Part shown: piece by piece, positions 51,966 through 60,457 of the stretch | How the letters are laid out: every line of letters begins with the position of its first letter | Position numbering within the stretch: the stretch's first letter is position 1 | Assembly (NCBI RefSeq): GCF_003574625.1 | Contig: NZ_QNUJ01000009.1 | Location: 62,001 to 126,000, forward strand | Reading direction: 5' to 3' | Length of the DNA: 64,000 bases | Source: Shinella zoogloeoides | GTDB lineage: Bacteria > Pseudomonadota > Alphaproteobacteria > Rhizobiales > Rhizobiaceae | Made by a program: the position numbers and the translations under genes | The notes under the pieces: model-generated | The model's database searches: none | What the model was told of the DNA's origin: nothing | What the model saw: only the letters and a program-made list of their open reading frames with translations

Positions 51966-53234
51966 TCATTCCCCAGTTTGTTGAGCCGGCTTCACCCAGC
52001 GCCATTGCGTCACCGGCATGGCCGGCCGCCAGCCGGTCATCTGCCCGACAGGCGCGGCTCGCGCGATGTCGATGCGGATGAGCGACCCGCCGAGCCGGGC
52101 ATGATGGGCGAGAAGCACGGCTTCCATTTCCGTCGTCACCGCATTGGCGACGAGCCGCCCGCCGGGTTTCAGGCCGGCAAGCGCCGCCTCCATCACCCCC
52201 GCCTCGCTGCCGCCGCCGCCGATGAAGATGGCGTCGGGCGCGGCAAGCCCGGCCAGTGCCCCGGGCGCGGTGCCTTCCACGACGGAAAGCCCCGGCACGC
52301 CGAAGCCTCGCGCATTGCGGCGGATGCGGGCGGCGCGCTCCGGATGACCTTCGATGGCGATCGCCCGGAGCGAGGGGGCGGTCAGCATCCACTCGATGCC
52401 GATCGAGCCCGAGCCCGCGCCGATATCCCACAAAAGCTCGCCGTGCCGGGGCGCGAGCGCCGAAAGCGTCAGGGCCCGGACCTCCCGCTTGGTGATCTGG
52501 CCATCATGCTCGAAAAGGCCGTCGTCCAGGCCCGGCGTATAGGGGAGAATCCGCGCCTCCTCGCCGGCCACGACCTCCACGGCGCAGACATTCAGCATGT
52601 CCGCATCCGCAAGGGCAAAACGGTCGGCCCGGTGGCTGCTGACCCGTTCCCGCGTGCCGCCGAGGGCTTCCAGCACGGTCAGTCGCGAAGCGCCGAAGCC
52701 GCTCTCGGCCAGCAGGACCGCGAGATCAGCCGGGCCATCGCTGTCCGAGGTCAAAGCAAGGATGCCGCTGCCGGGATGGAGATGCGGGCGTATGAGATCG
52801 ATGGGGCGGCCATGCAGGGAGACGCAGACCGTATCCTGCAGCGCCCAGCCCAGGCGCGATGCGGCGAGGCTGAAGGAGGAGGGGGCGGGGAAGACACGCA
52901 TTTCCGCCCGCGCGATGCGCCGGCAAAGGGTGACGCCGACGCCATGGAAGAAGGGATCGCCCGAGGCGAGCACCGCGACGGGCCGCCCCCGCGCCGCCAG
53001 CACCGCCTCGACGGAGCGCTCGAAGGGGCTAAGCCAGGCATGCCGCTCGCCGCGGATCGCCGCATCGGCAAGCTCCAGATGCCGCGCGCCGCCGAAGACC
53101 AGTTCGGCACCCGTGATGGCGGCCTTGGCCTCGTCGCCGAGACCGGCTAGACCATTCTCGCCGATGCCGACGATGGTGAGCCACGGGGCGGGCAAGGGAG
53201 CTGGATCAGGCGTGGACAAGAGACGCATCCTCAT
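51966..53234 (-). CDS. cobL: Precorrin-6Y C(5,15)-methyltransferase (decarboxylating)
   Basis: A bifunctional enzyme of about 422 residues. The N-terminal half is a CbiE-type tetrapyrrole methylase ([23 protein letters not shown]). The C-terminal half is a CbiT-type Rossmann methylase ([14 protein letters not shown] near residue 270). It methylates C5 and C15 and decarboxylates the acetate side chain. The start is uncertain: ATG 53234 and ATG 53228 both lie inside the 5' end of the divergent cobK, while a TTG nearer the conserved part would avoid the overlap. cobM follows after 1 bp. Confidence 0.92.
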   Translation of the reverse strand: MRMRLLSTPDPAPLPAPWLTIVGIGENGLAGLGDEAKAAITGAELVFGGARHLELADAAIRGERHAWLSPFERSVEAVLAARGRPVAVLASGDPFFHGVGVTLCRRIARAEMRVFPAPSSFSLAASRLGWALQDTVCVSLHGRPIDLIRPHLHPGSGILALTSDSDGPADLAVLLAESGFGASRLTVLEALGGTRERVSSHRADRFALADADMLNVCAVEVVAGEEARILPYTPGLDDGLFEHDGQITKREVRALTLSALAPRHGELLWDIGAGSGSIGIEWMLTAPSLRAIAIEGHPERAARIRRNARGFGVPGLSVVEGTAPGALAGLAAPDAIFIGGGGSEAGVMEAALAGLKPGGRLVANAVTTEMEAVLLAHHARLGGSLIRIDIARAAPVGQMTGWRPAMPVTQWRWVKPAQQTGE

Positions 53235-53982
53235 TCTGGGCGGCACGGCCGAAGCGCGCGACCTTGCGGCCCGGCTCGCCGGAAGGACCGATCTTGCCGT
53301 CACGCTGTCGCTCGCCGGCCGCACTCTCGACCCCGCGCCGCAACCGGTGCCGGTGCGCAGCGGCGGCTTCGGCGGCGCCGAGGGGCTTGCCACCTATCTT
53401 CGCGGCGAGGCCATCGATCTCCTCATCGACGCAACCCATCCCTTCGCAAGGCAGATCTCCGCCAATGCCCGCGCCGCAAGCGAAGCCACCGGCATTCCCC
53501 TGCTGCGGCTGGAGCGCCTTGGCTGGGAGGAGACGGAAGGCGACCGCTGGGAGCGCGTCGCCTCGATCCCCGAGGCCGTGGCGGCGCTGGGCCCGGAGCC
53601 GCACCGCGTCTTCCTCGCCATCGGCCGGCAGGAGGCGAAGGCCTTCGACGCCGCGCCGCAGCACCATTATCTCGTGCGCAGCGTCGATCCGGTCGATCCG
53701 CCGCTCGATGCGCCCCATGTCGAATACCTGCTCGCCCGAGGGCCCTTCCCCATCGAGGCGGAAGTGGAATTGCTGCGCGAACGCCGCATCGAGATGGTCG
53801 TCAGCAAGAATTCCGGCGGCGATGCCACCTACGGCAAGATCGTCGCCGCGCGCATCCTCCGCCTGCCCGTCATTCTGGTCGAGCGGGCGGCAGAGGGCGA
53901 TGGCCATCAAGCCGGAACGGTCGAAGAGGCATTGCGGCTTGCCGATCATCTGCTCGGTGCCTTCAGGAAGCGCGGCGTATAG
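53212..53982 (+). CDS. cobK: Precorrin-6A reductase
   Basis: A 256-residue NADPH-dependent reductase making dihydro-precorrin-6 (precorrin-6Y) from precorrin-6A. It has an N-terminal Rossmann-like [32 protein letters not shown] in the middle and VVSKNSGGDATYGKI near the end, all typical of CobK. GTG at 53212 begins this frame; the open frame upstream lies over cobL. It is the only cob gene on the plus strand. Its 5' end overlaps cobL and its 3' end overlaps cobJ by 37 bp. Confidence 0.94.
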   Translation: MDKRRILILGGTAEARDLAARLAGRTDLAVTLSLAGRTLDPAPQPVPVRSGGFGGAEGLATYLRGEAIDLLIDATHPFARQISANARAASEATGIPLLRLERLGWEETEGDRWERVASIPEAVAALGPEPHRVFLAIGRQEAKAFDAAPQHHYLVRSVDPVDPPLDAPHVEYLLARGPFPIEAEVELLRERRIEMVVSKNSGGDATYGKIVAARILRLPVILVERAAEGDGHQAGTVEEALRLADHLLGAFRKRGV

Positions 53983-54710
53983 ACGAGGTCAGGCAGGCCG
54001 GGCCGGGCGATGATGCGGGTCTCCGGCGAGCCGATGACGACGCAGGTCGCCATGTCCGCACGTTCCGCCTCTGCTTCTCCAAGCGGCATGACCAGCATGC
54101 GCTCGTCCGGCCGGCCCGCCGCGCGGCCGAAAATGACGGGCGTTTGCGCCGGCAGGACCCCTCTCAATATCTCGAAGGCCTTGCCGAGCTGCCAGGGCCG
54201 CGCCTTGCTGATCGGATTGTAGAGCGCGATGACGAGGCCGGCCTCGGCGACCATCCGCAACCGCTTCTCGATGATTTCCCAGGGTTTCAAGTTATCCGAA
54301 AGCGAGATGGCGCAGAAATCATGGCCGAGCGGCGCGCCGATGCGCGCGGCGACCGCCAGCATGGCCGTGACACCCGGCACCACGACGAGATCGACGGACT
54401 TCCATTCCTCCGGCCCTGCATCGATGGCCTCGCAGACCGCCGCCGCCATGGCGAAGACGCCGGGATCGCCGCCCGAGACGACGCAGACATTGACGCCCGC
54501 CGCCGCCCGAGCCAGCGCCGCTTCGGCGCGGTTCAGCTCCTCACGGTTGTCGGAAGCGACCTTGATCTGGTCCGGCCGGAGGTTCAGCCGGTCGATATAG
54601 GGAAAGTAGCCGAAGAACTCCGTCGAGGCCTCGACCGCGCGAAGCGCTTCCGGCGTCATCTGGTCCGGATTGCCGGGACCGGTGCCGATCACATACAGCC
54701 TGCCGGTCAT
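53946..54710 (-). CDS. cobJ: Precorrin-3B C(17)-methyltransferase
   Basis: A 254-residue SAM-dependent methylase that contracts the ring and methylates C17, giving precorrin-4. Motifs: YVIGTGPGNPDQMT at the start, VSGGDPGVFAMA and LYNPISKARPWQL, as in CobJ/CbiH. The ATG at 54710 overlaps the cobI stop; the frame continues open upstream only as a shadow. The last 37 bp overlap the convergent cobK. Confidence 0.95.
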   Translation of the reverse strand: MTGRLYVIGTGPGNPDQMTPEALRAVEASTEFFGYFPYIDRLNLRPDQIKVASDNREELNRAEAALARAAAGVNVCVVSGGDPGVFAMAAAVCEAIDAGPEEWKSVDLVVVPGVTAMLAVAARIGAPLGHDFCAISLSDNLKPWEIIEKRLRMVAEAGLVIALYNPISKARPWQLGKAFEILRGVLPAQTPVIFGRAAGRPDERMLVMPLGEAEAERADMATCVVIGSPETRIIARPGLPDLVYTPRFLKAPSR

Positions 54711-55438
54711 GGGCGGCCGCTCCAGCCGGGCACGAGCACCAGCGAGAAATAGGGCGCGGTATCGTCGAGCTTTTCCGAAAGCCGCATGGATTTTCCGGCC
54801 GGCGTGGTGCCGCGCTCGACATAGACCGCCTCGCCGAGCCGGCCGGCACTCGAAAGCGCCCGGCGGATCTTCGGCAGGTTGCGGCCGACCTTCATGATGA
54901 CGGCGGCCTCGGTATCCCCGAGACGGCGCGACAGCTGCTCCTCGCCCATCGTGCCCGGCAGGACGGAAAGCACGTCGTCGCCCTGCACGATCGGCAGGCC
55001 GGAGAGCGACCAGCAGCCGGACATCGCGGTGATGCCGGGAATGACCTCCGTCGGGAAGCGGCCGGCGAGGCGCACATGCAGGTGCATGTAGGAGCCGTAG
55101 AACATCGGGTCGCCTTCGGACAGGATCGCGACCGTGCGGCCGGCGGCAAGATGCTCGGCGACGGCGGCGGCAGAGGCATCGTAGAAGGCCGCGATCCGGC
55201 TCTTGTAATCCTCGTGCTCCTTGTCGATCTCGACCGTCACCGGATAATGGAGCGGCAGCTCCACCATGCCTGGCTTGAGCAGACCTTCGACGATGGCGCG
55301 CCCGTTGCCGGTGCCGCCGGCCTTGGCGAACCAGGCCAGCACATCCGCCTCGCCAATGGCGCGCACGGCCTTCAGCGTCAGAAGTTCCGGATCGCCCGGG
55401 CCTGTGCCTACGCCGTAGAGTTTTCCCGTCATGGTCAT
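54707..55438 (-). CDS. cobI: Precorrin-2 C(20)-methyltransferase
   Basis: A 243-residue methylase acting on precorrin-2 to give precorrin-3A. It shows YGVGTGPGDPELLTLKAV, ILSEGDPMFYGSYMHLH and PGITAMSGCWSLSGLPI, typical of CobI/CbiL. ATGs at 55438 and 55432 are both possible starts. The gene overlaps cobH by 4 bp upstream and cobJ by 4 bp downstream. Confidence 0.95.
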   Translation of the reverse strand: MTMTGKLYGVGTGPGDPELLTLKAVRAIGEADVLAWFAKAGGTGNGRAIVEGLLKPGMVELPLHYPVTVEIDKEHEDYKSRIAAFYDASAAAVAEHLAAGRTVAILSEGDPMFYGSYMHLHVRLAGRFPTEVIPGITAMSGCWSLSGLPIVQGDDVLSVLPGTMGEEQLSRRLGDTEAAVIMKVGRNLPKIRRALSSAGRLGEAVYVERGTTPAGKSMRLSEKLDDTAPYFSLVLVPGWSGRP

Positions 55439-56067
55439 ACTCCCGGCCTTGCCAGCGCATTGAGCGCGGCCGCTGTCATGGCGCTGCCGCCGAGGCGGCC
55501 GCGCACGATGGCGAAGGGCACGCCATAGGAATTTTCCGCCAGCGCCTCCTTCGATTCCGCCGCGCCGACGAAGCCGACCGGCATGCCGAGGATCGCCGCC
55601 GGCTTCGGCGCGCCGTCGCGCAGGAGTTCGAGCAGGTAGAAGAGGGCCGTCGGTGCATTGCCGATAGCGACGACCGAACCGGCCATGCGCTCCAGCCAGA
55701 GGCGGATGGCGGCGGCCGAGCGGGTATTGCCGATTTCCCGGGCGATCTCCGGCGTGCGCAGATCGCGCAGCGTGCAGATCACGTCATTGTTTGCCGGCAG
55801 GCGGGCGGCAGTAACGCCGCGGGCGACCATTTCGGCATCGCAGAAGATCGGCGCGCCGGCCTGAAGCGCCGCGCGGGCCGAACCCACGAAATCGGGCGAG
55901 AAGACGAAATGCGCCGCCGCCTCGACAAGGCCGGCGGCATGGATCATGCGAACGGCGACGTCCGATTCCGCCTCGGAGAAGCGCGAAAGATCGGCCTCGG
56001 CGCGGATGATCGCGAAGGATTTCTCATAGATGGCCGTGCCATCCTTCATGTAGTCGTAGTCTGTCAT
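55435..56067 (-). CDS. cobH: Precorrin-8X methylmutase
   Basis: A 210-residue isomerase moving the methyl group from C11 to C12 to form hydrogenobyrinate. The catalytic histidine is His43 in RMIHAAGLVE, and the GMPVGFVGAAESKEAL and NDVICTLRD segments are family-typical. Overlaps of 4 bp with cobG and cobI show translational coupling. Confidence 0.95.
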   Translation of the reverse strand: MTDYDYMKDGTAIYEKSFAIIRAEADLSRFSEAESDVAVRMIHAAGLVEAAAHFVFSPDFVGSARAALQAGAPIFCDAEMVARGVTAARLPANNDVICTLRDLRTPEIAREIGNTRSAAAIRLWLERMAGSVVAIGNAPTALFYLLELLRDGAPKPAAILGMPVGFVGAAESKEALAENSYGVPFAIVRGRLGGSAMTAAALNALARPGV

Positions 56068-57389
56068 TGCTGGCCTTGATATGCGGAAATTAGGGCGGCG
56101 GGCGCGGTGCGGTCGATGAGGCTCTTCGCCGTCTCGCCCTCCATGCGACGCGCGCGCAAAAAGGTGCCGATGCGCTGGATCGCCGGCTTGAGATCGCCGG
56201 CAGGCAGGGTGGCGGCGGGCGCATCGCTCGCCCGCCCATCGAGGATCAGCCCGACGCCGGCGGCCGTGCCGCATAGCGTGACGGCGGCGCGCGCCGGATG
56301 GGCGCAGCCCTTCGGGCAGCCGGAAATGTGCACGTCGAGAGAACCGTCCAGCAGGCCTCCCGCCTCCGCTACCACGGCATCGGCCGCGGCACGGGTATCG
56401 AAGCGCGCCGAGGCGCAGCCGGCGGCACCGGCGCATATCGAGATGAAGCGGCCGGGCGCGGTCTCCGCGCACCAGAAGCCTTCGCGGTCCGCACAGGCCC
56501 GAGCGACCGCCAGCCTCTCCCCGGAAAGCCCGCGCACAAGAAGCGCCCGATGCGGCGCGAGGCGGAATTCGGAAGCGCCGCAGGCGGCAAAGCCCTGCAC
56601 GAGGGCGGCGAGCCTGTCGGCCTGCATCTGACCATAGGCGGGGGCGATGCCGAGCAGGCTTTCATCGCCAATGCGGTGAATGCCGAAGGGGTGGCTGGGA
56701 AGAACCTCGGAGAAGGTCGCTTCCGGAACCGTGCCGAACTGTGCGGCAAGCGCCGCGGCATCGAGGTCGCGCCCTCGGGCGGCCGGGCCGATGGCGGCAA
56801 GGGCGGCGACGACCGCCATCGCGCCGGCGATGGCGCGCTCCGCCGGAAGCACAGCGACCGGCCGCGCCGTCCGCCGGTCGCCGCCGACCGAAAGCCGCCA
56901 TCCCGCACCATCGGCAAGCGCATCGAGCCGGATATCGGCCACCATGTCGGCAAGGGAAAGCACCCCGCCGCCATCGACGACGATAGCGAGCTTGGGCGCA
57001 AGCGTGAGCGAGGCCGCGGCGATGGCTTTGCGTAGCGCATCGGCGAACGGCGCCGCATCGGCGATCTCGGAAGGATCGATGCCGGACAGTGGCGGGACCT
57101 CGATGGCGACGCCCGTCTGCGGCACGATGCCGGCGGCGGCAAGCCCTTCGGCAAGGCGCGGCACCGAGGCTTCCGTCAAGCCGCGAAGCTGGAGATTGCC
57201 GCGGGCAGTGATCTCGATGAGGCCATTGCCGTGCTCGCGGGCGAGACCGGCAAGGGCGAGCAGGTCTTCGGCCGCCAGCGCCGGGGCGGCGGGGCGCAGG
57301 CGCACGAGGAGGCCGTCGCCGGTCTGCATCGGCGCGGAAAGCGACGGGCAGGCGCCGCGGCGCAGGGCACTCGTTGCGGGGGTCGTCAT
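56064..57389 (-). CDS. cobG: Precorrin-3B synthase
   Basis: A 441-residue oxygen-dependent monooxygenase of the sulfite/nitrite reductase ferredoxin-like fold, converting precorrin-3A to 3B. Its presence marks the aerobic (cob) pathway. The cysteine-rich C-terminal part with CAGAAGCAS and ISGCPKGCAHP supplies the Fe-S ligands, and the N-terminal region carries LIEITARGNLQLRGL. The frame is open to 57716, but the ATG at 57389 overlaps the cobF stop by 4 bp in the usual way. Confidence 0.94.
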   Translation of the reverse strand: MTTPATSALRRGACPSLSAPMQTGDGLLVRLRPAAPALAAEDLLALAGLAREHGNGLIEITARGNLQLRGLTEASVPRLAEGLAAAGIVPQTGVAIEVPPLSGIDPSEIADAAPFADALRKAIAAASLTLAPKLAIVVDGGGVLSLADMVADIRLDALADGAGWRLSVGGDRRTARPVAVLPAERAIAGAMAVVAALAAIGPAARGRDLDAAALAAQFGTVPEATFSEVLPSHPFGIHRIGDESLLGIAPAYGQMQADRLAALVQGFAACGASEFRLAPHRALLVRGLSGERLAVARACADREGFWCAETAPGRFISICAGAAGCASARFDTRAAADAVVAEAGGLLDGSLDVHISGCPKGCAHPARAAVTLCGTAAGVGLILDGRASDAPAATLPAGDLKPAIQRIGTFLRARRMEGETAKSLIDRTAPAALISAYQGQQ

Positions 57390-58159
57390 GCGGCTTCCTC
57401 CTCGCCGGCCGGACGGCGGATCAGGTAGGTGTCCATGATCCAGCCGTGCTCCTCGCGCGCTTTGGCCCGGGTTTCGGTGATGGCCTCGGCCACATCGGCA
57501 AGCTTGCCGGACAGCAGGATTTCGTGCGACGTGCCGAGATAGGCGCCCCACCAGATCTCCGCTTCCGGATCCGTCACCGTGCGGAAGGCCTGCACGCCGT
57601 CGAGCATGACGAGCGCATCGCGGGCGGATTCCGGCCAGCCTTCCGCAAGGCGGCGGCCGGTGGTGATCTCGACGGGCAGGCCGATGCGGTTGAGCGCGAT
57701 GCCATGGCCGGCGCAAAGCGCCTGCATGCTGGTGATGCCGGGAACGACCTCCGTCTCGAAGGCGACTCGGCCAGCGTCGCGCACATGCCCGACGATACGC
57801 AGCGTGCTGTCGTAAAGCATCGGGTCGCCCCAGACGAGGAGACCGAGCGTCTGGTCCTCGCCGAGCTCGTCCAGCAGCGTGCGCTCGTAGATGGCGGCGA
57901 TGGCGCGGTGCCAGTCATGGACGCCGTCCTCATAGGAGCCGTCGGCGCGGCGTACCGGCACGGGATAGTCGAGGATGCGGCAGGCGGGATTTTCCAGGAA
58001 ACGGTCGCAGATCTCGCGGCGCACCTCGGCGAGATAGGCCTTTTCCGCACCCTTGGTGGGGATGAGCAGCACATCGGCCCGGTTCAGCGCCTTGATGGCC
58101 TGAACGGTCATGTGCTCGGGATTGCCCGCGCCGATGCCGATGACCAGTATCTTCCTCAA
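57386..58159 (-). CDS. cobF: Precorrin-6A synthase (deacetylating)
   Basis: A 257-residue methylase that methylates C1 of precorrin-5 and releases acetate. Seen are ILVIGIGAGNPEHMTVQAI, LVWGDPMLYDSTLRI and ALCAGHGIALNRIGLPVEI. Translation starts at TTG (58159), where the conserved N terminus begins and GGGAG stands 6 nt upstream. CobF exists only in the aerobic pathway. It is the first gene of the cobFGHIJ run. Confidence 0.93.
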   Translation of the reverse strand: MRKILVIGIGAGNPEHMTVQAIKALNRADVLLIPTKGAEKAYLAEVRREICDRFLENPACRILDYPVPVRRADGSYEDGVHDWHRAIAAIYERTLLDELGEDQTLGLLVWGDPMLYDSTLRIVGHVRDAGRVAFETEVVPGITSMQALCAGHGIALNRIGLPVEITTGRRLAEGWPESARDALVMLDGVQAFRTVTDPEAEIWWGAYLGTSHEILLSGKLADVAEAITETRAKAREEHGWIMDTYLIRRPAGEEEAA

Positions 58160-58266
58160 ATCCGTCTCCCGTGCGGCTGGCGCTCCCGGCGTGCGGCCCG
58201 GTCTGGGTCCCGCACCCCTTCCTAACGCCAAACGCCACCGGAAAACAGTCCCCGATTGTCGCAAGC
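58160..58266 (-). other. cobF leader (107 bp) without a recognisable cobalamin riboswitch
   Basis: The leader contains a GC-rich hairpin (GTGCGG/CCGCAC with an inner CCC/GGG) around 58200-58224, and an AGCC...GGGAGAC stretch. A complete B12 riboswitch (about 200 nt with GCCACTG) would not fit before the preceding gene, and its conserved blocks are absent. If cob expression is B12-controlled here, the element is degenerate or lies elsewhere. Confidence 0.4.
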
Positions 58267-59088
58267 CTAAGCCGCCTTGCGGCTCGTAAGATAGGCGCGC
58301 GGCGAGGTGCCCAGCATGCGGCGGAACATGGTGGTGAAGGCCGGCACGCTCTCGTAGCCGGCATCGAGCGCGACGCGCGTCACCGGCTCGCCGGCGGCAA
58401 GGCGCGGCAGGCAGGCGAACAAACAGGCCTGTTGCCGCCAGGTGACGAAGCTGACGCCCATTTCCTGCCGGAAGAAGCGGGTGAAGGTGCGCCGGCTCAT
58501 GTTGAGGCGCCGTGCCCAGTCGTCGATCTTCGCCGCCGGCGAGGGCTGGTCGACGAAATCGCGGCAGAGGCCGGCCAGCCGTCCGCTCGCCGGAAAGGGC
58601 AGGCCGAGCCGGCGCTCCGGCAGGCGGCCGATCTCGTCGAGGAGCAGGGCCATGATCAGCTCCGCCCGCCCGCGCTCCTCCGCCGGCGCGCCCTGCCGCA
58701 CCACTTCGGCGATGAGCTGGCGGGCAAGATCGGTCACCTCGAGCACGGTCGGCTCCAGCGTGGCGGCACGGCCCTCGGGCGAATAGATATAGACCGAGCG
58801 CATGCTGACATCGCTGTACATCTCGACGGAATGCTCCAGCCCGCGCGGAATGACGAGGGCATGGCCGGGCGGGATCATCCAGCGGCCGCGATCGGTCGCA
58901 ACCAGCACGACGCCGGAAAAGACGCAGAGGAACTGCGTGCGGCGGTGGCGGTGCCGCGGCACGGTATAACCGCCCGGAATATCCGAACTGTGGACGAGGA
59001 TATCCTCGTTGGATTGCTCCATGCGGGCGAGGTTGCGGATGTGGTCGGCATCCAGCGCCCTGAGGCGCGCGGCGTTGAGTTTTTCCAT
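58267..59088 (-). CDS. AraC family regulator with cupin N terminus
   Basis: A 273-residue regulator. The N-terminal cupin-like part (PGGYTVPRHRHRRTQFLCVFSG ... PPGHALVIPRGLEHSVEM) should bind the effector. The C-terminal AraC domain has two helix-turn-helices (INDWARRLNMS-type MSRRTFTRFFRQEMGVSF, and VALDAGYESVPAFTTMFRRMLG). The ATG at 59088 is preferred; a TTG at 59142 would add 18 residues lacking family character. It is divergent from the MFS pump gene, 106 bp away, and probably regulates it. The cob operon begins 107 bp downstream on the same strand, so read-through is possible. Confidence 0.9.
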   Translation of the reverse strand: MEKLNAARLRALDADHIRNLARMEQSNEDILVHSSDIPGGYTVPRHRHRRTQFLCVFSGVVLVATDRGRWMIPPGHALVIPRGLEHSVEMYSDVSMRSVYIYSPEGRAATLEPTVLEVTDLARQLIAEVVRQGAPAEERGRAELIMALLLDEIGRLPERRLGLPFPASGRLAGLCRDFVDQPSPAAKIDDWARRLNMSRRTFTRFFRQEMGVSFVTWRQQACLFACLPRLAAGEPVTRVALDAGYESVPAFTTMFRRMLGTSPRAYLTSRKAA

Positions 59089-59194
59089 TTTGGCCCACTC
59101 GCGTAAGAAATGGACCTCACCACAAAAGCAGGCCGCAAGCAATCCTTGTATTTCAGCAAAAATCGCCGATCTGGCGGATCATTTCGAGGCCAAT

Positions 59195-60394
59195 ATGTCG
59201 ACTGTCGTTCCTGCGGCGCCGCGCAGCGCCGCCGCCACCACCTATTCCATCATCGTCGCCGTCAGCGCGTGCCACATGCTGAACGACATCATGCAGTCGC
59301 TGCTGACGTCGCTCTATCCGCTGCTGAAGGAGAACTACGCGCTCGATTTCGTGCAGATCGGCCTGCTCACCATGGCCTTCCAGGTCACGGCCTCGCTGCT
59401 GCAGCCGGCCGTCGGCATCGTGACGGACCGCTGGCCGATGCCGTTCTCGCTGCCGGTCGGCATGGGCAGCACCTTCGTCGGGCTGATCATGCTCGCCTAT
59501 GCCCATTCCTTCCCCGTGCTCGTCTTCGGCGCCTGCCTGATCGGCCTCGGCTCGGCGATCTTCCACCCGGAATCCTCGCGCGTTGCGCGCCTCGCCTCCG
59601 GCGGGCGGCACGGCCTGGCGCAGTCCATGTTCCAGGTCGGCGGCAATGCCGGCACGGCAATGGGGCCGCTGCTCGCCGCCTTCATCGTGCTGCCCTTCGG
59701 CCAGACGAGCGTCGCCTGGTTCTCGGCCGTCGCGCTTGTCGGCATGGTCATCCTCACCTGGGTCGGCAACTGGTATGCCGGTGAGCGCCGCCTTGCCGCC
59801 GGCCGGCCCGCCGCCAGCCGCGAGCTGCCCCTGCCGCGCGGCAGGGTCGCCTGGGCGCTCGCCGTCCTTGTGCTGCTGACAACGACGAAGAACGCCTATC
59901 TCGCCAGCATTTCCAGCTACTTCACCTTCTATACGATCGAGCGCTTCGGCCTCGACGTGCAGCAGGCGCAGCTCATGCTGTTCCTCTTCCTCGGCGCCTC
60001 CGCGCTCGGCGTCTTCATGGGCGGCCCGATCGGCGACCGGCTCGGCACGCGCTTCGTCATCTGGTTCTCGATCCTCGGCGTCATCCCCTTCGCGCTGATG
60101 CTGCCCTATGCGAACCTCTTCTGGACGGGCGTCCTGACGGTGCTGATCGGCCTGATCTTCTCCTCGGCCTTCTCCGCCATCGTCGTCTTCGCGCAGGAAC
60201 TGGTGCCGGGCCGCGTCGGCATGATCGCCGGCATCTTCTTCGGCTTCGCCTTCGGCGCGGGCGGCCTCGGCGCGGCGCTGCTCGGCGGCGTCGCCGACAG
60301 CCACGGCATCGAGTTCGTCTACAAGGTCTGCTCCTACATGCCGCTGCTCGGCATCCTCACGGTCTTCCTGCCGCGCCTGCCGGCAAAGCACTGA
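59195..60394 (+). CDS. fsr: MFS transporter of the fosmidomycin-resistance (Fsr) family
   Basis: A 399-residue 12-helix drug/H+ antiporter-type protein. Fsr-like stretches include CHMLNDIMQSLLTSLYPLLKENY near the N terminus, GLGSAIFHPESSRVARLASGG, LAQSMFQVGGNAGTAMGPLL and HGIEFVYKVCSYMPLLGIL near the C terminus. E. coli Fsr exports fosmidomycin. The natural substrate here is unknown. The ATG at 59195 has GAGG 6 nt upstream. The divergent AraC gene is its likely regulator. Confidence 0.92.
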   Translation: MSTVVPAAPRSAAATTYSIIVAVSACHMLNDIMQSLLTSLYPLLKENYALDFVQIGLLTMAFQVTASLLQPAVGIVTDRWPMPFSLPVGMGSTFVGLIMLAYAHSFPVLVFGACLIGLGSAIFHPESSRVARLASGGRHGLAQSMFQVGGNAGTAMGPLLAAFIVLPFGQTSVAWFSAVALVGMVILTWVGNWYAGERRLAAGRPAASRELPLPRGRVAWALAVLVLLTTTKNAYLASISSYFTFYTIERFGLDVQQAQLMLFLFLGASALGVFMGGPIGDRLGTRFVIWFSILGVIPFALMLPYANLFWTGVLTVLIGLIFSSAFSAIVVFAQELVPGRVGMIAGIFFGFAFGAGGLGAALLGGVADSHGIEFVYKVCSYMPLLGILTVFLPRLPAKH

Positions 60395-60413
60395 AGGCCC
60401 TCCACCTCAAAAC

Positions 60414-60441
60414 AAAACGCCCGGCTCTCGCCGGGCGTTTT
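60414..60441. terminator. Bidirectional terminator between fsr and the putrescine oxidase gene
   Basis: A perfect 12-bp stem AAAACGCCCGGC/GCCGGGCGTTTT with a TCTC loop. It gives a T-run on either strand and so can end both convergent transcripts (stops at 60394 and 60458). Confidence 0.92.
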
Positions 60442-60457
60442 CGTTTCTGGACGGTTT

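Noticed and set aside
58160-58266. A full cobalamin riboswitch before cobF
   Set aside because: There is too little space, and the conserved B12-box blocks could not be found; only a hairpin and a vague 3'-like stretch remain.
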